Counted from the stretch's first letter, positions 17,015 to 27,360 are shown. The stretch: DNA of 64,000 bases from an uncultured Lachnospiraceae bacterium (GCA_910586205.1 CAJUGD010000020.1:1-64000); one strand, 5' to 3'. Translations and numbers: made by a program. The notes: generated by a model not told the origin, from the sequence alone.

Positions 17015-18211
17015 TTACTCTGTCTTGAAACGGCTGTCAGCAGCGCTTCCCAATGCATTAAAGAAATCCTCCACATACTTGGCGCTGTTTTCCTTTGCAT
17101 CCTCAAAGTCATAATCAATCGTGTTGTTCATGTCCAGACCAAACTGGTTTGCTTCCTCTGGCTGCGCCGCATTGGAAAGCACCAGGAACTGATAGGATCC
17201 GGCCTCTTTGGCATGGTCCACACAATCCGGAGACAGAGCATACTCAATCCAAAGCTTAGCAGCATTCGGATGAGCACAGCCATTGAAAATAGCAGTAGCG
17301 CCAACCTCAAAGGAAGTTCCGTCTGCCGGAACAATCAGCTCAATGTTATCATATCCCTGGAGAATCTGGTAAATGCCGTCATGCAAAAAGCCAACTCCGA
17401 TGACACACTCGCCGGGGCCTACCATCTTAGACGGGCCGGAACCGGACTTGGTGTACTGGTTAATATTCTGATCCAGCTTTTTGAAATACTCCATAGCCTC
17501 ATCATGACCTCTCATCTGAATCATGGTGTTGATCACCAGCTTGGCAGTACCGGCAGTATTGGGGTTAGACAGCATGATAAGTCCCTTATATTCTTCCTTG
17601 GTCAGATCATCCCAAGTCTTGGGAGCTTCCAGGTTCAGACGCTCTAACTCCTCTGTGTTTACCATAAAGCCCAAAATCCCTTTATAAATCCCATACCAGC
17701 AGTTAGTGGGATCTTTGTAATCCTCACTGATTAAATTTTTAGCATTCACAGCTTCATATTCCATCAAAAGTCCGTCTGCCACAGCCTCATTATAAGGATC
17801 CGTGGTGCCTCCAAACCATACGTCTGCAGAAGGCTTTCCTGCTTCCTCAGAGATCTTAGTATATACCTCAGAGGTAGAAAGTCTCTGGAACTTGGTTTTA
17901 ATTCCGTAGAGTTCTTCAAAATTCTTACAGGCTAATGACAGATATTCCTCCTCACAGGAGCCATATACCGTCAGCTCACCCTCTGCCTTGGCTGCCTCGA
18001 TCAAGGCATCCATATCTCCTGCTCCTTCTGCCGCTGCATCTTCCCCTTCTGCCTTAGCCTCTGTCTCTCCCTCTGCTGCGGCCGGTGTCTCCGCCGGAGC
18101 CTCGGTTGATGCTTCTGATGCTGCTGAAGAAGCCTCCTTGCTGCCGCCTCCGCAGGCAGTCAGCCCCAACATCATGGAACATGCCAGCAGTAATGCCAGA
18201 TTTTTCTTCAT
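17015..18211 (-). CDS. Extracellular solute-binding lipoprotein, iron(III)-type
   Basis: Lipoprotein signal MKKNLALLLACSMMLGLTACGGG with a lipobox Cys at residue 20, then an Ala/Glu-rich linker to ~residue 70. The mature part (AAKAEGELTVYGSCEEEYL, SADVWFGGTTDPYNEA, TWDDLTKEEYKGLIMLSNP, GECVIGVGFLHDG) is that of the FbpA/AfuA cluster. It captures ligand outside the membrane and delivers it to the permease and ATPase encoded downstream. AAGGAGG precedes the ATG. Substrate most likely ferric iron; other anions bound by this fold are possible. Confidence 0.88.
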   Translation of the reverse strand: MKKNLALLLACSMMLGLTACGGGSKEASSAASEASTEAPAETPAAAEGETEAKAEGEDAAAEGAGDMDALIEAAKAEGELTVYGSCEEEYLSLACKNFEELYGIKTKFQRLSTSEVYTKISEEAGKPSADVWFGGTTDPYNEAVADGLLMEYEAVNAKNLISEDYKDPTNCWYGIYKGILGFMVNTEELERLNLEAPKTWDDLTKEEYKGLIMLSNPNTAGTAKLVINTMIQMRGHDEAMEYFKKLDQNINQYTKSGSGPSKMVGPGECVIGVGFLHDGIYQILQGYDNIELIVPADGTSFEVGATAIFNGCAHPNAAKLWIEYALSPDCVDHAKEAGSYQFLVLSNAAQPEEANQFGLDMNNTIDYDFEDAKENSAKYVEDFFNALGSAADSRFKTE

Positions 18212-18330
18212 AATCCTATCCTCCTTATTATGTTTGACTGCAGCAATGCTTATATCCTTTTGCTGCGCTTTTCCACGGCCCTGGGAGAGAGGTGCGGTTA
18301 CATGCTTCTGTCCCTTCAGCCGATAGGCAA

Positions 18331-18339
18331 ATTATACCA
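18331..18339 (-). promoter_or_regulatory. Extended -10 promoter of the ABC transporter operon
   Basis: On the minus strand the sequence is TGGTATAAT (TGn plus consensus -10), with no good -35. It leaves a ~115-base leader before the lipoprotein start. Confidence 0.6.
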
Positions 18340-18427
18340 TATTTCCAGAGAAATAGAAACCCTTTTCTGTAAATTCTATCTAATAAATCTAACGTAATAG
18401 CTCTTATAAAAAATATGTGAAATTAAA

Positions 18428-18697
18428 TTAAATTTTACACCAGGGAAGAAATCCTTCCAAATATCCAGGTAAATCTCCAATGTTTAACAGCCAGGCCATT
18501 ACAATAATAAATCCAAATATCCAGCAAAAACGATTTATTTTTCCTATATTTAATCCCTGCATCGGACTCTCGTTAATGATTAAAATAAATTTAACTAAAA
18601 TATGAATCCCTTTAGATGTTTCTAAGGAAATCGCTTTTTCGGCAGCCTTCTTATCCCCGCTTTCTAGTTTTAATAATTGTTCGATATCTTTACTCAT
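18428..18697 (-). CDS. Small membrane protein coupled to a Panacea-type antitoxin gene
   Basis: 89 residues. The N-terminal ~28 are charged and helical. A hydrophobic stretch follows (HILVKFILIINES, residues ~31-43) and a clear membrane segment near 52-72 (FCWIFGFIIVMAWLL). Its ATG overlaps the stop of the DUF4065 gene by 8 bases, with AGAAGG as ribosome-binding site. DUF4065 (Panacea) proteins are antitoxins that neutralise very varied partners, including membrane-acting toxins, and are normally coupled to them. This is therefore a candidate toxin. I find no homology signal beyond the context. Confidence 0.6.
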   Translation of the reverse strand: MSKDIEQLLKLESGDKKAAEKAISLETSKGIHILVKFILIINESPMQGLNIGKINRFCWIFGFIIVMAWLLNIGDLPGYLEGFLPWCKI

Positions 18698-19171
18698 TAA
18701 AATACCTTCTTATGGCTTCTATTGTGATTTCATTGTTTTTCTTGGGAGTATATGCTTCCTTCCATGGAGCCTGACGGTGAGTAAGCCATACCAAATCTGC
18801 AGCAGCATAATCAGCAAATTTATCCACTACCTGGTCAATCAACAAGCAATCCTTTTCTTCTATAACAGTACCTTTATATTCAACCCTTTCTGAATTCCAA
18901 ATATTTTCTTCATCAAAATTGAAATAAGAGGTAATAGTCGGAATATCACCGCTTCCATATTGCTTATATTCATGATATGCTTCCGGAACTACCGGTCCCA
19001 AATCCCATGCCTCAATTTTCTCAACGAAACAAGGCTTCTTTGATTCAGAGCTAATCAAAAAAATGCCTGTACAAAATATAATATCTTCTGCAATTTCAAA
19101 TTTGATATGCCGTAATCATTCTCATTGCTGTAATTAATAATATATCTGCATACATCTAATACATGATACAT
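18690..19171 (-). pseudogene. Panacea/DUF4065 (SocA-like) antitoxin, single frameshift
   Basis: The ATG at 19171 has GAGGTGAG four bases upstream. The first 36 residues (LDVCRYIINYSNENDYGISN, then LKLQKILYFVQAFF) are the N-terminus of the DUF4065/Panacea family and run into a TGA. In another frame from about 19058 the family continues perfectly: LISSESKKPCFVEKIEAWDL, GPVVPEAYHEYKQYG, then WLTHRQAPWKEAY. The break is in a run of seven A's on the plus strand (19057-19063); one more base would give a continuous ~160-residue protein. The gene could be inactivated, rescued by slippage, or wrongly sequenced. If dead, the coupled partner would lack its antitoxin. Confidence 0.8.
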
Positions 19172-19221
19172 AAATCTCACCTCTTTTTCTATCTCCAAAG
19201 TCCTTCAAGTGCTCTGATTCT

Positions 19222-19250
19222 ATACTAACATACTTTTCTGCTTACGTCAA
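19222..19250 (-). promoter_or_regulatory. Promoter of the Panacea-membrane protein pair
   Basis: On the minus strand TTGACG (19245-19250), a 17-base spacer and TAGTAT (19222-19227), about 50 bases before the start codon at 19171. Confidence 0.55.
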
Positions 19251-19314
19251 TTCCAAAATCGAACATTAGTTCTGTTTTGTTTGATAAGAGCTGGCGGCAG
19301 CTCCCCATACAAAG

Positions 19315-20085
19315 TCATTTCTGAATGTTATGTCCATTCTCTCCCCTCCGCAAAAACACCCATTCCTTTTCTGTCGAATATTCTTCTGCAAATCGATATC
19401 CCAAAGCGCAAAATTCCTGCAGCCTTTCAAGCTTTACGATCTGGTTCTCTGCCATAAAGCGCACCATCTCCCCTCTGGCCATTTTGGCAAAGGTGCCCTT
19501 CTGCTTTACTGCCCCGCCCTGCAGCTCCCCAAACACAATGGTTAGAAAACAATCCTCCTGCTGCAGATATTTCTCCACCGCCTTCGAATATTCCTTTGAT
19601 GCCAGATTCACAATCGTTTTGTCCTCATCCAGCACATCCTGATAAAGCCTCTCCCCCCAAAACTCATACAGGTTCTTTTTCTCCCCCACCTGCAAAGCTG
19701 CCTGCATCTCCAGTCGATAAGGCGTTACCTTGTCAAATGGGCGCAAAACCCCATAAAACCCTGACAGGATCCGCAAATGCTTCCCCACATAGTCTGCTGC
19801 CTCCCTGGTAAATACCACTGGCGCCATATGCTGATACTGCAGTCCTTCATAAGCTAAAAGCGCCGGTGCAGCGGCTTTTTTCAGATCCATCCGGGCAAAC
19901 CGGTGGAAATTCAGCTCCGTCAGCTTGTCATTACACTTCCACAAAGCCTTGGCTTCCTCAAACGAAAGCTTGCGGATCTCCTGACAAAGCTTTTCCGCTT
20001 CCTCCAAAAACTGCGGAAACCTGTCTGCCGGGAAATCATCCGTACACTCTTTCATTTTCTTTGCCGGTGAAATAATAATCTTCAT
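19315..20085 (-). CDS. yaaA: Peroxide stress protein YaaA (DUF328/UPF0246)
   Basis: Starts with MKIIISPAKKM, the family hallmark. Further conserved blocks are LWKCNDKLTELNFHRF, PALLAYEGLQYQHM, LSGFYGVLRPFDKVTPYRLE, NLASKEYSK and KGTFAKMARGEMVRFM. In E. coli YaaA binds DNA and lowers free iron during peroxide stress. 256 residues from the ATG at 20085, preceded by AGGAAGGCAGGAAAG. It follows addA by 28 bases on the same strand, so it may share its transcript; a link to DNA protection is plausible but only inferred. Confidence 0.93.
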   Translation of the reverse strand: MKIIISPAKKMKECTDDFPADRFPQFLEEAEKLCQEIRKLSFEEAKALWKCNDKLTELNFHRFARMDLKKAAAPALLAYEGLQYQHMAPVVFTREAADYVGKHLRILSGFYGVLRPFDKVTPYRLEMQAALQVGEKKNLYEFWGERLYQDVLDEDKTIVNLASKEYSKAVEKYLQQEDCFLTIVFGELQGGAVKQKGTFAKMARGEMVRFMAENQIVKLERLQEFCALGYRFAEEYSTEKEWVFLRRGENGHNIQK

Positions 20086-20113
20086 CTTAAGATACTTTCC
20101 TGCCTTCCTGATT

Positions 20114-23100
20114 TTACAGCTCAATCTCCCTCTGCATAGTTAAAGAATAAAGAATCTTTGCCTTAACCTTTTTCCCGGTCATCTGCTCTAAGGCCCGCCC
20201 ATAGTAATCAAGCTGCTCTTTATAACGCTCCAAAAGGATCCGGACACTTGACACCTTGTCCGTTTTATAATCCACTACAACCAGTTCCCCTTCTTCCTCC
20301 ATATATGCATCAATAATTCCCTGAACCACCACCAGCTCATCGCTGTCTGCTGCCTTCATATCCCGGGCAGGTATTCCCACCACAAACTGCTGCTCCTTAT
20401 GAAGCCTTTCTTCTTTCTCTGCCAGACTCATTCTTTTTCCCAGATTTGACTGAAGAAATTTCCATATCACATTACAATCGATTAAATCCAGGCTTTCCCT
20501 GCTCAATCGTCCCTTTTGGGTCAGCTCTGAAAGATATTTGGCTACATCCTCCAGGCTTTCCATCCGGGCAAAGGGAAGCAGCTCCATAACCCGGTGATAG
20601 GCAGTTCCCCGAGTGGCTCCATAGCCGTCAGAACGGGAAACCTCCTCCAGATAATGAGAAATCTCTGCTTCCTTCTCCCTGACGGCTTTTCCTCTCTGTA
20701 AAAGCACAGCGCTCTCTGCTTCGTCTTCCATCTGACCCTGTTTTTTCAGCTCTGATACAGACATCTTTGTATGCAGCCGGATATCTGCCATATAAGGGTA
20801 CTCGTAACCCAAATGTTCTGTCAGCAGCCTTCTGTACTCCTCTTTGTACTCCTTTTGGGGATCCAAGTTCAGCAAAGTTTCTTTGGACCGCAAATCCTTC
20901 GCCTGACGGACAAGCTCCTCTCCTACCACATCTGCCAGCGGTATTTCCGTAAACCGGATCCTTGCATGGCCGTCACTTAAGCTCATGAGAAGCCAATCCA
21001 GGTAAGAACCGGCAGACGCAAGAATCGTATAAGGGACTTGGCCGTTTACCAGCGGAACCATACTATATTTTTCCAGAGACTTTTCCAGATGTGAATCTGT
21101 GCCGGTCATGATCAGCTTTTCCTTTGCCCGTGTCATGGCCACATACAGCACACGCAGCTCCTCTCCCAGATTATCCAGCTCCATCTTCCTGCGGACAACA
21201 TTTTTCTTTAAGGTCGTTGTCTTTAAGCGGCGTTCCAAATCCAGATAATCTGTGGCAATCCCCAGCTCCGGGTCAATCAAAATCTTTCCGCAGGCATCCT
21301 GTTTGTTGAACTTTTTTCCCATTCCGGCCAAGAAAACCACTGGAAATTCAAGACCCTTGCTCTTATGGATACTCATAATGCGCACGGTATCTTCTTCCTC
21401 CCCCATTGTGGACGCCTCTCCGAAATCCATATTATACTTTTTCAGATTTTCGATATACCGGATAAAATGGAACAGCCCTTTATAGCTGGTTCTTTCATAA
21501 TCTGCTGCTTTCTCCACCAGCATATCCAGATTTGCCTTGCGGGTTTCTCCTGCAGGCATGGCAGACACATAGTGGTAATAACCGGTCTCCTCATATACTT
21601 TATAGATCAGCTCATGAATCGGAAGATAAGCACTTTGTGTCCGGAAACGCCGCAGCATGGAGCGGAAAGAGCAAAGCTTTTTATACAATCCTTTTGTCTT
21701 TTCTTCCTGAGCGCTGTCATCCTCCCCGCCCATATCCTCCAAAAACCGTGACACAGCCCCAAAGATCCCCCGGTCCTGTCCTTTGTCCCCGCAGCTTTGG
21801 TAATACGCCGTCAGCTCTGCCAGCTCCAGATCCGTCACTCCTGCCATGGGAGATTTAAGCACTGCTGCCAAGGGAATATCCTGCATAGGGTTATCGATCA
21901 CTGCCAGCATACTGAGCACAATCTCCACCTCCGCAGCCGCAAAATACCCCATCCGCGACTCTGCGCAGACCGGAATACCCTCATTCATCAGCACAGATAA
22001 AAAATTCTCGGTCCAGCCTGCAGTGCTCCGCAGAAGAATTACCATATCCCGATACTTAGCAGTCCGGTATCCCCCTGTGCCGTTCAGCCTTTTATCCCAA
22101 ACAAAAAGCCCTGTATCCGGGCTGGTCATCTCCCGGATCTTTCCGGCAATCAGCTTTGCCTCCAGCTCCCTGGCCGTAAAATCCGCCGCGTCCTCCTCCA
22201 AGCCGGCAAATGCCTCTGCCCCTGTGTCCACCGCCAAAAGCTCCACCCTGCTGCCTCTGTCCTCTGCCCCTGAAAATGTATTCTCCAGCTCTGGAAATAC
22301 AGCGCCCGGATGAAGCGCCGCATCCTCCGTATACCGGATCCCCCCCAGATCCTCTGTCATTATCCGATAGAACACATCATTAATCCCCTCTAAAACCTCT
22401 GCCCGGCTCCGGAAATTTTGATGAAGCTCAATCTTCTTATTCGTACCAACGGCCTGATCATATGCTTCATAAGTATGATATTTTTCCAAAAACAGCTCTG
22501 GCCTTGCCAGACGGAACTTATAGATACTCTGCTTTACATCCCCCACCATAAACACATTGGGATTTCCAAAACGCTCCTGGGACACAGCATGGAGCAGCGT
22601 CTCCTGCACCAGATTGCTGTCCTGATACTCATCCACCAGCACCTCCGCAAACTGACGACTCAGCTCATCTGCTGCCTCTGTATAAACCACATCTTCCTTA
22701 TCTTCTATCCTTTTTGCTCTCTCCTGCATCGGAATCAAGACCTTTATAGCCTCATGTTCCAGATCATTAAAATCCACCAGGTTTTTCTCCCGCTTCTTCT
22801 CCTGATACCTTCTGGCAAATTCCTCTGCCAGCTCTAAGAGCACTTCCACCGGCTCCCGGGCAGCCGCCAGATCCTGAAACATTTCCTCAGGCTCTCCAAA
22901 ACATACCTGCTCACGCATTTTAGAAACTGCCTTTTTTACCCGGTCTCTGCAGCCTGTCACATAGGCTTTTTTCTCAATGTCCACATTTTTACTGCGCACT
23001 GCCGCCAGACGGGTCCAGGAAATCTCTGACAGGGCCCTGTGGATTTCTTCAAACGCCTCTGCTTTTCCAACCTTTGCCAGTTGTCTCATATCCAGCTCCA

Positions 23101-23899
23101 GCATTGGGCTGTAAGCATCTAAAATCTCATCCTGCCGACAAATATTAAGCGCTGACTGAAGCTGCTGTATCAGCTCTCCAATCTGCTTTTTCAGATCCTC
23201 TGTCAGAAACGTTACCCAGGGAAAGTCCGAAAAGGCGCCGGCATTTTTCTTCTTTTCCGGCCGTTCTCCTTCCTCCCCCTCTAAAAAATCACCATCCCTC
23301 AAAAGTTCCTGTCTGCACCGGGCAAACCATTCCTCCGGATAAGGATTGCTCTGGGAAAATGTATACACCTGCATGATCAGCTCCTCAATGCCTGCATCAT
23401 TTTTCCCTCTGGCATAAGTTTCCACAAACCGTACAAACCGCTCCTCGCTGTCTGTATAATAATCCTCCAGCATTTCCTGCATCACATCTGCCCGCAGTAA
23501 AATCAGCTCTCCCTCATCCCCGATACGAAATGCCGGATCCAAATCCAGCATATTAAAATGATTCCGTATCAAATCCAGGCAGAAGCTGTCTATGGTAGTA
23601 ATCCTGGCATGGTGAACCAAAGCTGCCTGCATCTGAAGGTGCTCATTTTCCGGCATTTCTTCCAGCTTTTTCTCAATGGCTGCGCTGATTCTCTCTCTCA
23701 TCTCGGAAGCCGCCGCATTGGTGAATGTCATGACCAGAAGACGATCAATGTCCAGGGGATGTTCCCCCTCTGTCACCATCCGGATAATCCGCTCCACCAA
23801 AACTGCTGTCTTTCCGCTTCCGGCCGCCGCACTGACCAGCAGGTTGCTCCCGCGGCTCTCAATCACCTGCATTTGTTCTCTTGTCCAGTTCACTGACAT
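20114..23899 (-). CDS. addA: ATP-dependent helicase/nuclease subunit A
   Basis: Helicase-nuclease subunit of the AddAB complex, which resects double-strand breaks for RecA. Walker A is AAAGSGKTAVLVERI near residue 30, then VMTFTNAAASEMRERI. Later motifs are LVDEYQDSN, MVGDVKQSIYKFR, ELHQNFRSR, and IMSIHKSKGLEFPVVFLAGM with VAMTRAKEKL. The C-terminal nuclease motif is VVDYKTDKVSS. The ATG at 23899 is chosen because GGGAGGAGC lies directly ahead of it; the upstream ATG at 23911 has no site. It overlaps the addB stop by 10 bases. Confidence 0.95.
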   Translation of the reverse strand: MSVNWTREQMQVIESRGSNLLVSAAAGSGKTAVLVERIIRMVTEGEHPLDIDRLLVMTFTNAAASEMRERISAAIEKKLEEMPENEHLQMQAALVHHARITTIDSFCLDLIRNHFNMLDLDPAFRIGDEGELILLRADVMQEMLEDYYTDSEERFVRFVETYARGKNDAGIEELIMQVYTFSQSNPYPEEWFARCRQELLRDGDFLEGEEGERPEKKKNAGAFSDFPWVTFLTEDLKKQIGELIQQLQSALNICRQDEILDAYSPMLELDMRQLAKVGKAEAFEEIHRALSEISWTRLAAVRSKNVDIEKKAYVTGCRDRVKKAVSKMREQVCFGEPEEMFQDLAAAREPVEVLLELAEEFARRYQEKKREKNLVDFNDLEHEAIKVLIPMQERAKRIEDKEDVVYTEAADELSRQFAEVLVDEYQDSNLVQETLLHAVSQERFGNPNVFMVGDVKQSIYKFRLARPELFLEKYHTYEAYDQAVGTNKKIELHQNFRSRAEVLEGINDVFYRIMTEDLGGIRYTEDAALHPGAVFPELENTFSGAEDRGSRVELLAVDTGAEAFAGLEEDAADFTARELEAKLIAGKIREMTSPDTGLFVWDKRLNGTGGYRTAKYRDMVILLRSTAGWTENFLSVLMNEGIPVCAESRMGYFAAAEVEIVLSMLAVIDNPMQDIPLAAVLKSPMAGVTDLELAELTAYYQSCGDKGQDRGIFGAVSRFLEDMGGEDDSAQEEKTKGLYKKLCSFRSMLRRFRTQSAYLPIHELIYKVYEETGYYHYVSAMPAGETRKANLDMLVEKAADYERTSYKGLFHFIRYIENLKKYNMDFGEASTMGEEEDTVRIMSIHKSKGLEFPVVFLAGMGKKFNKQDACGKILIDPELGIATDYLDLERRLKTTTLKKNVVRRKMELDNLGEELRVLYVAMTRAKEKLIMTGTDSHLEKSLEKYSMVPLVNGQVPYTILASAGSYLDWLLMSLSDGHARIRFTEIPLADVVGEELVRQAKDLRSKETLLNLDPQKEYKEEYRRLLTEHLGYEYPYMADIRLHTKMSVSELKKQGQMEDEAESAVLLQRGKAVREKEAEISHYLEEVSRSDGYGATRGTAYHRVMELLPFARMESLEDVAKYLSELTQKGRLSRESLDLIDCNVIWKFLQSNLGKRMSLAEKEERLHKEQQFVVGIPARDMKAADSDELVVVQGIIDAYMEEEGELVVVDYKTDKVSSVRILLERYKEQLDYYGRALEQMTGKKVKAKILYSLTMQREIEL

Positions 23900-26800
23900 A
23901 GCTCCTCCCAAATCTCCTCTGCCTTTTTCCCCTTCAGCCTCCGGTACTCAAAGCCAGAGGTCTTTTTGTCAAAGCCGCACACTGCATGATAAGGGCAATA
24001 ATCACAGGCTGTTCTCTGCCCGCTCTTATAAGGTTCCACCCCGATCTCCCCGTCTAAGATTTCCTTTCCCGCACCCTTTACCTTTTCATGGACAAAACGC
24101 CTCAGCCGCTCAAACCGCTCCCGATTGGCCACAGAAGATCTTCCTTCCTGCACCTCTCCATCCTTTAACACCACGGGAATAATATCCGACTCCTTTTCAA
24201 TGGTATTGTCCAGATGATGGATGGCCTCCAATTCACTGTTGATCAGCCCGTTCATCCGAAGTTTACGCAGAATCTCCTCTTTTACCTGCTGCTCATCTGG
24301 CTGGCCGCTTTTCTCTACTGTGGGATCAGAAATATTGTAATAAAGGATTCCGGCCGGAATCACTTCTTTTCCAGGATATTTTCTCTCTGTCATCTCCATC
24401 ACTGCGTCCATGTACACCACAAGCTGAAGCTGAAGTCCATAATAGATGGCAGCCAGGTCAAAGCTGGTACTGCCGGATTTATAATCAATGATTTTCACAT
24501 ACACCTGCTGTCCGTCCTCACACAGATCCAGCCGGTCTATACGCCCTCTTAAATGCAGAGCCTCATCGGCTGACAGCGGGATCTTCATGGCCTCCAGATT
24601 ATCTGCCGCCGAAAAGGATACCTCAAACCCTGCCGGAGAAAAATCTCCCTTCTTGATCTGCTGCTGCAAAGCCCACACAGTCCTCTGCGTGATATGCTCC
24701 ACCCGCCGTGCCAGATAGGCATTGCGAGAACTGCTTCCCATGATCGTGTTGTTGTACTCTGCCGTCACCTCTCCCACACAAATGCTCACCAGCCCGTCCC
24801 TGTCTTCATCTGATATGGTGCGCCAGTCCCGCCCCTGCTCTTTCATTTTACGAAAACACAGGTCAATGGAAGCATGGAACAGATTGCCCATGTCTGCTGC
24901 AGCCAGCTCATACCTCCGCCTCTCAAGCAGCTCTAAGCCATATTGGAGAAAGTGTGCATAAGCACAGGCAGCATACTGCTCCAGCCGTGTCACGCTTCCG
25001 CTGATAATATTTCCATAAAGCGCCCTTGCCACCGCGTGCCCGATTCCCTGGTTCTCATAGGAGGTAAATGCTGCCTCTGCCAGCTTTTTCGCTTCTTCAC
25101 GATGTTCCTCTGAATACAAAAACCAGCAAAACAGCTCCAAAAACTTCAAGATATCTTCCTGAAAGAAATCTTCTTCCCCGCCTGATATCTTTACTGGTCC
25201 CGGCAATTCCCGAAATCTCCTCAGCCCTGCCGCCAAATGCTGCCTGGCTCTTTCCACCGAATAGATCTCCTCAAAGCTTCCTTCTGTATTCTCCCTACAC
25301 ACAAGATCCGGAAACATTTTTCGAAGCTCCCCGATAAGATAAGAGGGCCTTCTGCTTTTCCCGTCCCCTCCCACGCCGGAATAAGAAATTACCAGCTTTT
25401 GGGAAGGTTTTGTCATCATCAGATACAGATAAAACCGCTGCCTAAAGCTGTCCTCCCTTGCAGTGGGAGCCAGCTCCAGGCTATGCCTTCCAAAAAATTC
25501 CCGCTCCTGATCCGAAAGCAGGCTTCCCCGCTCCTTTTTCATCGGCACAATCCCGTCATTGACCCCTACAAAAAACAGCACCTTCACATGAGCCAGCCTG
25601 GTTCTGGTAATGTCTCCCACTACCACCCGGTCTACGGTAGCCGGAATCACTCCCACAGAGATCTCCCCAAACCCGGCATCCAGAATCTCCATAAATTCCT
25701 TCCGGCTTATCTGCTCCTCCCCCAAAAGCTCGGAAAGCCTCTGCAAAAGCTCCATTACCAGCCCATAGACCTGCCCATACTCTTTGGCCAACCGGTACTC
25801 TCCCACTGCCAGAAAATATTCCTGATATGCCTCAAGCTTTTCCTCCACACAGCATTCCTCTAAAAGCCCGATCACAGCCTGCACCATTCCTGACACAGTA
25901 ATAGGCTTTGCGCCAAAAGCTTCCCGCATTTTAAGAAGCGGCGCCATCACCTGATCCCTAAACGCATTAAGCTCTGCCAGGTTTAAGTCCGCTGCCTCCC
26001 TGTAAATCCGATCCCACTGCTGGCTCCACCGTCTGGCTCCCCGGATCCCCATGGCAATCACGTAATTCTCCATCCTGTCTGTCATTTTCTGATCTGCAGT
26101 TACCAGCCCGGTTCTCAGATACCGGAAAACACTCTCATAGGAAAGATCCCTGCGTACAGCCTCCAACGACCCTCGAATCAGCTCTACCACAGGATTGTCC
26201 AGCACGCTTTTTTTGTCATCCATAAAAAACGGAATCTGGTTCTGCTCAAACTGATGGGCAATCTCCTTCCCATATCCGGCCAAATCCCCCGTCACCACTG
26301 CCATATCCCGATACCGAAGCCCCTGTCCCCGAACCAGAGCCTGGATCCTTTCCATCACATGTGTCACTTCCCCAGCCGGATTCACCCCAAAAAACAGCTC
26401 CAGGCCGCCTTTTCCCTCACCTTCATAGCACTCCCGCCGATAACGGAACAGATTCCTTTCCAGCCACCAAAGCTCCGGGCTGTCCGCAAAACGGGTCAGG
26501 ACCTTTCTCCCATCTCCTTGTCCATCCTCTGCGCTCTTTCCCAGCCAGATATCAGGAAGCTTAGACACCTGATTATGTTCCGCCAATTCTGTGCACCGCT
26601 TAACCATCTGACGGCTCATATAGAACAGGCTATGCATCCCCAAGCCCTGATAAACCGACGCTTGTCCGTCTGCTGTCACAGTCATCAGCACCTGTCTTGC
26701 ATGAATCAGGCACAGCTCTAAAAGCCTGTACTGGACCGGTGTAAAGCCCGTATATCCATCCAAAGCAATCACACTGTTTTTCACGGTCTCTGACTGGGGA

Positions 26801-27360
26801 AGCACCCGGCACAGCACATCCAGCACTTCCTCTGTGGTAATATAATGTCCTGCAATATACTCCTGGAATCCCTCAAAAACCACTGCAAAATCCAGAAGCT
26901 TCTGCCGAAACAGCGGCGTTCCCGCCAGTTCTGCCATTTCCCGCAGAATCTGCGGGGATATCCCATACTGATAAAACTCTGACAGCATGGATTTTAACTG
27001 ATTCACAAATCCGGCCTGATTTAAATGGCCCTGAAACAAAATCAGCTCTTTTCGCTTATTGGCAGCTACCTTTCGCAGCACCATAGATTTTCCCATGTCG
27101 TCTAAAACCCGTAGGTTCTCCACCGCCAATTCCTCAAATACCCGGTAAGCCAGCCGCTGAAAGCTGACAATATCAATATTCATGGTCCCGTGATTGGGGT
27201 GACACAGCACAATATCCTTTTGAGTCTGCATGGTAAATTGCTCCGGCACAATTATAAAATAAATCTGATCCGGATGAGCCATGGACTCCCGGATGATCCT
27301 ATCATAAAGGAGGCTGGTCTTTCCTGATCCGGATCCTCCTAATATTAACTGTAAAGACAT
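23890..27360 (-). CDS. addB: ATP-dependent helicase/nuclease subunit B
   Basis: AddB partner of AddA: an inactivated helicase fold plus an active nuclease with an iron-sulfur cluster. GGSGSGKTSLLYDRI at residues 8-22 is the Walker A; FIIVPEQFTMQTQKDI follows. The C-terminal nuclease has VKIIDYKSGSTSFDL near residue 980. The likely cluster cysteines are in LEQYAACAYAHFLQYGL (~800) and in RTACDYCPYHAVCGF (~1120). 1,156 residues, normal for Clostridia. GAAGGAG precedes the ATG. A possible extended -10 (TGATACAAT on the minus strand) lies about 70 bases upstream. Confidence 0.95.
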   Translation of the reverse strand: MSLQLILGGSGSGKTSLLYDRIIRESMAHPDQIYFIIVPEQFTMQTQKDIVLCHPNHGTMNIDIVSFQRLAYRVFEELAVENLRVLDDMGKSMVLRKVAANKRKELILFQGHLNQAGFVNQLKSMLSEFYQYGISPQILREMAELAGTPLFRQKLLDFAVVFEGFQEYIAGHYITTEEVLDVLCRVLPQSETVKNSVIALDGYTGFTPVQYRLLELCLIHARQVLMTVTADGQASVYQGLGMHSLFYMSRQMVKRCTELAEHNQVSKLPDIWLGKSAEDGQGDGRKVLTRFADSPELWWLERNLFRYRRECYEGEGKGGLELFFGVNPAGEVTHVMERIQALVRGQGLRYRDMAVVTGDLAGYGKEIAHQFEQNQIPFFMDDKKSVLDNPVVELIRGSLEAVRRDLSYESVFRYLRTGLVTADQKMTDRMENYVIAMGIRGARRWSQQWDRIYREAADLNLAELNAFRDQVMAPLLKMREAFGAKPITVSGMVQAVIGLLEECCVEEKLEAYQEYFLAVGEYRLAKEYGQVYGLVMELLQRLSELLGEEQISRKEFMEILDAGFGEISVGVIPATVDRVVVGDITRTRLAHVKVLFFVGVNDGIVPMKKERGSLLSDQEREFFGRHSLELAPTAREDSFRQRFYLYLMMTKPSQKLVISYSGVGGDGKSRRPSYLIGELRKMFPDLVCRENTEGSFEEIYSVERARQHLAAGLRRFRELPGPVKISGGEEDFFQEDILKFLELFCWFLYSEEHREEAKKLAEAAFTSYENQGIGHAVARALYGNIISGSVTRLEQYAACAYAHFLQYGLELLERRRYELAAADMGNLFHASIDLCFRKMKEQGRDWRTISDEDRDGLVSICVGEVTAEYNNTIMGSSSRNAYLARRVEHITQRTVWALQQQIKKGDFSPAGFEVSFSAADNLEAMKIPLSADEALHLRGRIDRLDLCEDGQQVYVKIIDYKSGSTSFDLAAIYYGLQLQLVVYMDAVMEMTERKYPGKEVIPAGILYYNISDPTVEKSGQPDEQQVKEEILRKLRMNGLINSELEAIHHLDNTIEKESDIIPVVLKDGEVQEGRSSVANRERFERLRRFVHEKVKGAGKEILDGEIGVEPYKSGQRTACDYCPYHAVCGFDKKTSGFEYRRLKGKKAEEIWEELCQ

